From Bryobacterales bacterium (GTDB lineage Bacteria; Acidobacteriota; Terriglobia; Bryobacterales; Bryobacteraceae): DNA of 46,967 nt. The DNA lies in contig DAIDIH010000070.1 of assembly GCA_027459465.1 (NCBI GenBank), positions 1 to 46,967 of the forward strand, written 5' to 3'. Of the stretch, positions 41,356-46,967 are shown piece by piece. The position numbers and the translations under genes were made by a program. Below the pieces are notes generated by a model. It was not told the origin of the DNA. It was given only the letters and a program-made list of their open reading frames with translations, and did not search any database. Positions within the stretch are counted from its first letter, which is position 1; each line of letters begins with the position of its first letter.

Positions 41356-44166
41356 CTACTGGACCGCGACGAGCGGAGTGTTGCTGGCGGCTCCGCCGAT
41401 GGTAATCACGAGCGGATAGTCGCCGGCGGCGAGGCCGGAGGGAATGCTGACATTCGCCTGCGCGAGTCCCACGAAATACGGCGCGAGGCCGAGGAACGAG
41501 ACGGGCGCGTTCTGTCCGCCGAGTGTTGCGCTATAGGCTGATGTGGCGGTGGACAGGGCGCCGGAGGGCGTGGGAACGCCGTCGGAGCCGGGAACGGTGA
41601 CCGGGCCGACGCCGGTGAGATACACGGTAATCACGCCGCCGGCAGCGATGGGCGCCGATGGGCCATTGATCGCGCCGGAGGGGTAGTTTTGCGCCACGGC
41701 CCTGTTGTTGCCGTAAGTGAAGATGCCGGGGGCGGTGGGGGACACGGTGAAGGAGACGGGAGCGCTTGATGCCGCGTTGGACTCGATCACGACCTGAGCC
41801 GTGCCGGGCGCGGTGTTCCAAGGGATCTGGAAGTTGACCTGCTGCGAGTCGGCGTAGAACAGCGGAGCGGGGGCGCCGTTGACGGTGACCGAAAGGCCGG
41901 CGAGTGTGACCGGCAGGGGAGTGTTCGAAGCGTAGTTTTTCGATGTCAGCAGCGTCTGTCCGAAAACGGTGGCGAGTTGGCCGGGGGAAAGAGAGTTCGA
42001 GAAAGAGGCTCCGTTGGTTACGGCGTTGGCGACAGGAGCGGGCTGGACCGGATGGCCGATCATGGCCAGGAAGCCGGCTTCGTTGCCGGTGAGCGACGCA
42101 TTGAGCGCGTTGGCCAAGGGGAAGTTCGCGGAGGCGGTGTGGCCGGCCAGATAGATATTGCCGGTGCTGCTGACGGCGAATCCATTGGCTTCGTCGATCT
42201 GGGATCCGCCCAGATAGGAGAGATACCTAATCGAGCCTCCTCCGGGCGCAAGTTCGAGGATGAAGCTATCCTGGCCGCCGCCGTAAGTAGCTTGCACGGC
42301 CCCGGCGGTTGTTTTCAGATCGGTCGACGTGGTTCCTCCGGCGACATAGATATCACCGGCCGAGTCGACGACGATGCCGTAGGCGGCTTCGAGGCCGGAA
42401 GAGCCGAAATAGGTCGAGTAGAGGAGCTTGGAGCCGGTGGGGTCGAGTTCGCTGATGAAAACGTCCCCGGCGGAATCCCCGTCCGGCATGGTTCCGATGC
42501 CGCCACCGAAGGTTGCCTGCAGCGGGTTGAGAACCGGGAAATTGACGGACTGGGTGTATCCGGTGAGGTAGATGTTTCCGTTGACGTCGAGCGTGATGCC
42601 GAGGCCGTCGTCATCCTGCGAGCCGCCGAGGTACGTGTAGAAGTCGATGCTCTGGCCGTTGGGGGTGAGCTTGGCGAGGAAGGCGTCGCCCGACCCGCTT
42701 CCTCCGGCGAATTGCGGCTGGTAGGCTCCTTTTGTTCCTAGGTTTGACGACAGGGTACCGCCGGTGACGAAGGCGTCTCCGTTTTTGTCGACAGTGACGG
42801 CGTTGCAGTAATCGTCGGTTGAGCCGCCGAGGTAGGTAGAGTAGATTGCCGCGCCGAAGCTCGGATCGAGCTCGGTGACAAAGCAGGCGTAATAACCCTG
42901 GACTGTCTTCTGGATGGGATTGACGGTGGGGAAATCGGTGGTGCAAGTCTGGCCGACGACGTAGACGTTGCCGGAGGGGTCGGAGGCGATGCCGAAGCCC
43001 TCGTTGTAATCGCCCTGGCAGGCATTATTGGGCGTATGGCCGCCTATGTAAGTGGAGCCAAGGATGTTTCCGTTCGGGTCAAGCTTTAGGGCGAACGCGG
43101 TGTCGTCGCCGATGTTTGTTCCGGTGCCCTGAAACACCTTGGCCGGATAGATGGGGAAGTTGGAGGACTGGGTTTCCCCGGTCAGAAGCAGGTTGCCGTT
43201 GGGGTCGAAGGCGATCACGTAGGCTTCGTCTTCCGCCGAGCCGCCGATGTAGGTGGAGAACAGGAGCTTACCGTCAGGATCGAACTTGCTGACGACGATG
43301 TCGTCGGAACCTCCGCGGAAACTGGAAGACCCGGCTGGCAGAACCGGGTAATCAGGGGAATCGCTCCAGCCGGTGGTGTAGCTGTTGCCGAGAGCGTCGA
43401 CGACGACAGCGTCAAGGCCCGAGTACTGCGTGCCGCCCATGTAGGTGGAGAATACGAGGCTTGGGGCATTCAGCACGGGGTCAAGAATGAGTGGTTTGGA
43501 ACGGTCGTAAGCGCCGAGAACGAAAGCGATGCGATTGCGGCTTGTGAGGACGACGCCGGCGGTAACGGGGTGGCGCGCCGGGCCATTGTCCTGCCAGGCT
43601 TCGGGCCGCTGCTGGAGGATCGCGCCGGGATGGCGGCGTTCGACGAGCGCGCCGACGGGCGTACGTTCGAGATCCCCGACGCCGTCGAAGGCGATGCGGA
43701 TGCGCGAGGGATCCGCGCCGGGCGCGAGGCGAAAGTCATACTCGATTCGGCCCGCGTTGTTGTGGAAGACGGCGTCGATTCCGGGGTAGACGTCGTGGAA
43801 GGCCACCGATTGGGTGGTGGCGACGCCGCGGCGCCAGGCGGACGCATCATTGCCGAGATAGAAATTGAGCTTTGCCTGCGCAGGAGGGCCGGCCTGTGCG
43901 GTGGCGTGCGCGTTCGCGCCGAGGAAACGGACGGCGTTGTGGTGGTGGGCGCCTGAGAAGACCGCGCCGGTAGCGGAGACGAGCACGGAACCGGAGCCTG
44001 TGAGTGCGGCGAAGGTGGATGGACTGGGACCCGGCACGAAGTAAAGCTGCGCGGGTATGGTGGCGCGGGCGCCCGATGTGTGGCGATGCGTCCGGGACTG
44101 CGCCGGGACGGCGGCCAGCACAACGAAGAAAGATACGAAAAGAGTTTGGGCGATCCGAGTGAGCAC
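41356..44166 (-). CDS. Secreted SBBP beta-propeller-repeat protein with TIGR03437-type tail
   Basis: A 936-residue protein. GTG 44166 is the start: it opens the signal peptide (VLTRIAQTLFVSFFVVLAAVPAQS) with GGAGG about 9 nt upstream. An in-frame ATG at 44289 lies before the ribosome site and is not used. Residues about 30-240 include FHDVYPGIDAVFHNN, as in a DUF7948-like N-domain. About 250-690 hold seven repeats like FSTYIGGSAEDEAYVIAFD...GNLLLTGET, the SBBP pattern. The end (about 715-936) is Ig/TIGR03437-like: NGASFSNSLSPGQLATVFGQ, QVNFQIPWNTAPG, LGLAPYFVGLAQANVSIPSGLAAGDYPLVITIGG. Exported surface protein, function unknown, typical of Bryobacterales. Confidence 0.92.
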   Translation of the reverse strand: MLTRIAQTLFVSFFVVLAAVPAQSRTHRHTSGARATIPAQLYFVPGPSPSTFAALTGSGSVLVSATGAVFSGAHHHNAVRFLGANAHATAQAGPPAQAKLNFYLGNDASAWRRGVATTQSVAFHDVYPGIDAVFHNNAGRIEYDFRLAPGADPSRIRIAFDGVGDLERTPVGALVERRHPGAILQQRPEAWQDNGPARHPVTAGVVLTSRNRIAFVLGAYDRSKPLILDPVLNAPSLVFSTYMGGTQYSGLDAVVVDALGNSYTTGWSDSPDYPVLPAGSSSFRGGSDDIVVSKFDPDGKLLFSTYIGGSAEDEAYVIAFDPNGNLLLTGETQSSNFPIYPAKVFQGTGTNIGDDTAFALKLDPNGNILGSTYIGGHTPNNACQGDYNEGFGIASDPSGNVYVVGQTCTTDFPTVNPIQKTVQGYYACFVTELDPSFGAAIYSTYLGGSTDDYCNAVTVDKNGDAFVTGGTLSSNLGTKGAYQPQFAGGSGSGDAFLAKLTPNGQSIDFYTYLGGSQDDDGLGITLDVNGNIYLTGYTQSVNFPVLNPLQATFGGGIGTMPDGDSAGDVFISELDPTGSKLLYSTYFGSSGLEAAYGIVVDSAGDIYVAGGTTSTDLKTTAGAVQATYGGGQDSFILELAPGGGSIRYLSYLGGSQIDEANGFAVSSTGNIYLAGHTASANFPLANALNASLTGNEAGFLAMIGHPVQPAPVANAVTNGASFSNSLSPGQLATVFGQTLLTSKNYASNTPLPVTLAGLSVTVNGAPAPLFYADSQQVNFQIPWNTAPGTAQVVIESNAASSAPVSFTVSPTAPGIFTYGNNRAVAQNYPSGAINGPSAPIAAGGVITVYLTGVGPVTVPGSDGVPTPSGALSTATSAYSATLGGQNAPVSFLGLAPYFVGLAQANVSIPSGLAAGDYPLVITIGGAASNTPLVAVQ

Positions 44167-44268
44167 GACGATTTTCCTCCGTGAAAACAAACTGGGCTCA
44201 GGGAAAACCTTAACACACTCGTATCGGGCTGGGCCCCGGCGCACGTGCAAGGACAGCGGGGTAACCCT

Positions 44269-44286
44269 GCGGGTGAGCTTACCCGC
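44269..44286 (-). terminator. Terminator-like hairpin after the VWFA gene
   Basis: GCGGGT-GAGCTT-ACCCGC is a perfect 6-bp stem with a 6-nt loop just past the VWFA stop, with a second imperfect GCGGGG/CCCTGC stem beside it. There is no T-run on the minus strand, so termination is weak or rho-assisted. Confidence 0.4.
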
Positions 44287-44292
44287 CAACCG

Positions 44293-46413
44293 TTAGTCCT
44301 GGAGGGCGGGATCGCTGGGCGGCGCGATGGTGAAGCCGGACCAGGCGATGCGGGTGCGGCTCTTCTTGTTTGGCTGCAGAGTATCGGTCACCTGAAGCAC
44401 GAGAGAGTAATCGCCGGGCGGGAAGGTATGGTCAAGCTTGACCGTACCCGAGACGGGGGTTGAGCCGTTGGCGTTGGGGGCAGCGGCGATGTTTGATGCC
44501 GGTCCGGTGTAGACGAGTTTGGCGTCGCGATAGATCAGGGGCTGCGCGACTAAGTTCGCCTGGCGGGAGGCCGGATCCGTGCGGGCGTTGAAGACGGCGC
44601 AGCTATACCCCAACAAGGCGTCCGCGTGGAACCGATGGGTGAGGAAGCCTCGAGATAGCTGCTCGCCGGCCTGGGGATTGGACTTGTCGATGGGGGAGAG
44701 TTCGAGGCTCGACAGCGCCACGTTTCCTTTTTTCCGGTCTGGGACGACGAGGACCTGATTGGCCGAGCCGATTTGTCCTGAGCCGCGATCGAGTACGGCG
44801 GCGCGCACCTGATACGTGACGCCGGGCGGCAGGTTGAAGTTGAAGCCGTACACCATCCCCTGCTTTAGCGCGACCGCGTATTGTGCGGCGTTCAGGGATA
44901 CGGGGGTGCGGGCGGCGATGTGAGCCGCGGTTTCGCCATCGGGCCGGAAGGCGAACACCGCAAGCTCGAGGGTTCCGGTGTGGGAGCCGTCGGGTTGTTG
45001 GGTCAGGCGGAGGCGGCCGGGCTCGAGGTAGACGAAGTTCTGCACGTCGACGGCTTTCGCCGAGTAGGTGTACATCGTGTTCAGGACGACCGGCACCTGG
45101 GAAGGGGCGAAGGGCGTGAAGACGGCATGGATCAGTTGGCGGGTGCCGGCGGGTTCCGGATCGGGAGCGGGGAGACTGTCAGGAAGGCCGACGAAGCCGC
45201 GGCGGCTGCGTACTTGCAGGTCTCCTCGTTTCACGCGGATTCGGATGGTGTGGAAGGGGGCGCCCTGGCGCGAAGGAGAATCGGGGGCGGGCGAGAAGCC
45301 GATCAGATAGTAACTATCGAGGTCGCTTTGGACTTTGGCGATCTGGCGATTGATGTCGTTGGACTCGCCGAGGAACATGCCGCCGGTCTGGGCGGCGAGA
45401 CCGGCGAAACCAGCGATGGAAGAGGCGTAAATTCTGGTGGGCTGATTGGTGAAGATGACCGGTCCGGAGAACGGGCCGGAACCCTGGTCCGCACTGTAGG
45501 TGTTGTACTGGTTCGTTGGGGTGTAGGGGCCGGTTGGGGAAGGAGCGTAGGGATCGGCAGTGACAGGGATTTGGCGCATCGGAGCAAACAAGCCGAGGCC
45601 TGAGGCTTCGAGGGTATAGAGGACCACGCCGGCGCGATTGGCCAGATCGGTGAGCGAGCGGAGGGCGTCAACCATCGCCTGGCCGGAACCATACTTGGAA
45701 AAGAGCGGAACGAAATCGGTGAACACGATGACGGCCTTGCGCCCCGGGATTGCCGACATGCCCTCGATGATGAAGCGGAGCGCACCGAGAGACCCGCCGG
45801 TGAAGACGCTGTCGGCGGTTTGCGCATCCCAGTCCTCGCCGGGGGTGGGACGAAAGCGCGGAGCGGAAGCGAGGTAGTTGGTCAGCTGGGGATGGACGAA
45901 GTAAGGTGCATCCCAGATTGCCGGCATCCAGTGAATAAGATCGACCTCGTCGAGCAGGACGCGGCGGTTGGAAGTGAACTCATCCCAGGCGCCGGAGCCG
46001 CTGCTGGCGCGCAGGATGGCTACCTGGTCGCCGGGGTTCATCTGGGTGTTGACGAATTTGGCGAGGGTTTTCCGCAGGAACGCGACGCTTTGGAAAGACA
46101 GGTGGAGGTCGTCGACCAGAATGGCGATGGTGGTTTTTGCCTCTGGGGAGCCGGCGGGTTGCATCGAGGCGTTGCTGACGTAATTCACGCCGAGGACGGG
46201 GCGCGGTTTGTTGTCTTCGAGGACCTGGAAGTCGCCGGGCTTGAGATTGGTGACCTGACGGCCGCGGTGGTCCGTGACGACGGCGTCGACCTGAACGAGG
46301 TTCACTTCGACGCGGACGATCGGCTTCGGCTCGGAGGGGGCGGGTGGATTTTGTGACAACAAAGGGAAGGTACAGAGAGCAAAGCCGATGGTCAAAGACA
46401 GGCGGCGGTGCAT
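44293..46413 (-). CDS. VWFA-related Acidobacterial protein (TIGR03436 type)
   Basis: A 706-residue exported protein with signal peptide (about 1-20). It opens VRVEVNLVQVDAVVTDHRGRQVTNLKPGDFQVLEDN, the family signature, then a von Willebrand A-like domain (about 90-390) with TIAILVDDLHLSFQS in place of a classical DxSxS MIDAS and GRKAVIVFTDFVPL. It continues to RQGAPFHTIRIRVKRGDLQVRSRRGFVG, then a beta-rich C-terminal half ending PPGDYSLVLQVTDTLQP. GGAGG is 6 nt before the ATG and an extended -10 lies at 46461-46469. The family is nearly confined to Acidobacteriota and its function is unknown. Confidence 0.95.
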   Translation of the reverse strand: MHRRLSLTIGFALCTFPLLSQNPPAPSEPKPIVRVEVNLVQVDAVVTDHRGRQVTNLKPGDFQVLEDNKPRPVLGVNYVSNASMQPAGSPEAKTTIAILVDDLHLSFQSVAFLRKTLAKFVNTQMNPGDQVAILRASSGSGAWDEFTSNRRVLLDEVDLIHWMPAIWDAPYFVHPQLTNYLASAPRFRPTPGEDWDAQTADSVFTGGSLGALRFIIEGMSAIPGRKAVIVFTDFVPLFSKYGSGQAMVDALRSLTDLANRAGVVLYTLEASGLGLFAPMRQIPVTADPYAPSPTGPYTPTNQYNTYSADQGSGPFSGPVIFTNQPTRIYASSIAGFAGLAAQTGGMFLGESNDINRQIAKVQSDLDSYYLIGFSPAPDSPSRQGAPFHTIRIRVKRGDLQVRSRRGFVGLPDSLPAPDPEPAGTRQLIHAVFTPFAPSQVPVVLNTMYTYSAKAVDVQNFVYLEPGRLRLTQQPDGSHTGTLELAVFAFRPDGETAAHIAARTPVSLNAAQYAVALKQGMVYGFNFNLPPGVTYQVRAAVLDRGSGQIGSANQVLVVPDRKKGNVALSSLELSPIDKSNPQAGEQLSRGFLTHRFHADALLGYSCAVFNARTDPASRQANLVAQPLIYRDAKLVYTGPASNIAAAPNANGSTPVSGTVKLDHTFPPGDYSLVLQVTDTLQPNKKSRTRIAWSGFTIAPPSDPALQD
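44341..44421 (-). repeat. Direct repeat copy 1, inside the VWFA C-terminus
   Basis: These 81 bp align without gaps to 46564-46644 with 10 mismatches by my count (about 88% identity). They encode GDYSLVLQVTDTLQP and the following residues. The repeat records a tandem duplication. Confidence 0.85.
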
Positions 46414-46460
46414 GCGGAACCTCCGGATAGATAGATGGAGCCTGACGTTTTCGGTTACGG

Positions 46461-46469
46461 ATTTTAGCA
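46461..46469 (-). promoter_or_regulatory. Extended -10 of the VWFA gene
   Basis: On the minus strand TGCTAAAAT (46469-46461) gives an expected start near 46454, a 41-nt leader and a proper GGAGG ribosome site. Confidence 0.5.
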
Positions 46470-46503
46470 GACCGGGCGTGGGGTCCGGCGTGCGGGCTGC
46501 CAG

Positions 46504-46644
46504 TTAATGCTGGGGAATGGTGGCGGCGGCGCCGCCGCGCGGCGGCCGGATGGCGAAGTCGGTCCAGGCCAGGCGGGTGCGGATCTTCTTCTTGGGCTGT
46601 AGAGTGTCGGTTACCTGAAGCACGAGGGAGTAATCGCCGGGAGG
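46504..46644 (-). pseudogene. Remnant of a second VWFA-related gene (C-terminal tail only)
   Basis: The minus strand encodes PPGDYSLVLQVTDTLQPKKK, then IRTRLAWTDFAIRPPRGGAAATIPQH and a stop. This matches the last 46 residues of the intact VWFA gene 2.2 kb away (PPGDYSLVLQVTDTLQPNKK, then SRTRIAWSGF). Homology stops abruptly at 46644, and upstream sequence in that frame is unrelated and soon closed. The rest of the gene has been lost, so it is a decayed tandem paralogue. Confidence 0.85.
46564..46644 (-). repeat. Direct repeat copy 2, in the VWFA remnant
   Basis: Partner of 44341-44421, offset exactly 2223 bp and ungapped. The 88% identity implies a fairly recent duplication. Confidence 0.85.
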
Positions 46645-46967
46645 TTTTCGTTGGTAATGGGATAAGGTACGCATTTCGTTAAGTGGGTGTCAGCAGGCAG
46701 GACGGCGGGGTCCGACGCGTATAGCTCCAGTCCGATTTTCTTCTTGGGCCAGGCGGGGACTTTCGAAGATTGTCCGCCGACAGCGCCATGCATCGTCGAA
46801 GAACTGAAAAGCTCAATAAGGCTTCGGCCAAGCACAGGGACTTCCAGGCATTTCTGTAAACGCGATCTTGTCGCGGCTGAGACGGCCTGATTTGGGAACG
46901 ATGAAATGATGCCCAATTGTGTGGCCGCATGGCGGATTGTAATCCATCGCCTGAATGACGATGTACT
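46645..46967. other. Right-edge region: possible truncated gene end, otherwise decayed
   Basis: On the minus strand a frame open from the right edge runs to a stop at 46813 (about 51 codons, including NPPCGHTIGHHFIVPKSGRL). It may be the 3' end of a gene lying beyond the window, or decayed sequence. Other frames up to 46611 have no recognisable domain. GC content is lower than elsewhere, which fits sequence inserted next to the VWFA remnant or degenerating. Confidence 0.35.

Noticed and set aside
1..46967. CRISPR arrays, tRNA or rRNA genes, transposases
   Set aside because: I saw no regularly spaced repeats, no tRNA cloverleaf motifs and no DDE or tyrosine-recombinase signatures. A covariance-model search would settle the RNA part.

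Overview
The window reads as chromosomal DNA of a GC-rich Acidobacteriota, most likely a Bryobacterales/Solibacter-type organism. The evidence is a set of protein families typical of that group: a VWFA-related Acidobacterial protein (TIGR03436 type), an SBBP beta-propeller protein with a TIGR03437-type tail, an Oar-like TonB-dependent receptor with a carboxypeptidase-regulatory N-terminus, DUF885, and many small secreted beta-proteins. I saw no rRNA, tRNA, CRISPR array, insertion sequence or phage gene.

Layout. (1) 453-4747: a tightly overlapping operon for a kynureninase-like PLP enzyme, an APS kinase carrying a degenerate ATP-sulfurylase domain, a CysQ-type phosphatase and a Tat-exported lactonase-like propeller. 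(2) 4907-7313: a small secreted protein with a strong terminator, a TPR protein and a PP2C phosphatase, convergent with (3) a YfhO-like membrane protein (7290-9443, minus) that has no standard start codon. (4) 9478-12244: three translationally coupled secreted proteins of unknown function. (5) 12260-20344: a sigma-54 activator with two GAF domains (minus, followed by an SRPBCC-like secreted protein and a 90-residue membrane peptide). It is divergent from a tripartite efflux operon whose outer-membrane TolC protein is fused to an N-terminal STAS domain. The divergent gap holds a good -24/-12 promoter and a four-site TGGCA/TGCCA array. (6) 20590-21655: thioredoxin with zinc ribbon, and a fasciclin protein. 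(7) 21745-27623: a sugar locus with a secreted GH42 enzyme facing a GntR-ROK-SIS-MFS operon across overlapping divergent promoters. (8) 27651-32006: an orphan ribbon-helix-helix protein, then the conserved phoH-ybeY-corC-era block with a BON-domain gene. (9) 32098-36171: a DUF5666-like secreted protein and the TonB receptor. (10) 36150-41344: a Cas2-fold orphan, M20 peptidase, EamA transporter, fabD and a DUF885 lipoprotein. (11) 41356-46644: the SBBP protein, the VWFA protein and the duplicated tail of a lost second VWFA gene.

Whole-window observations. The plus strand is C-rich up to about 4.75 kb and mostly G-rich afterwards, whichever way the genes run, so strand skew flips in the 4748-4906 gap. 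Several genes have a -10 element only 5-9 nt before the start codon and no Shine-Dalgarno sequence, which suggests leaderless mRNAs. The most system-like locus is the sigma-54/GAF regulator with the STAS-TolC-HlyD-MFS pump. All family names come from motif reading, without database searches.
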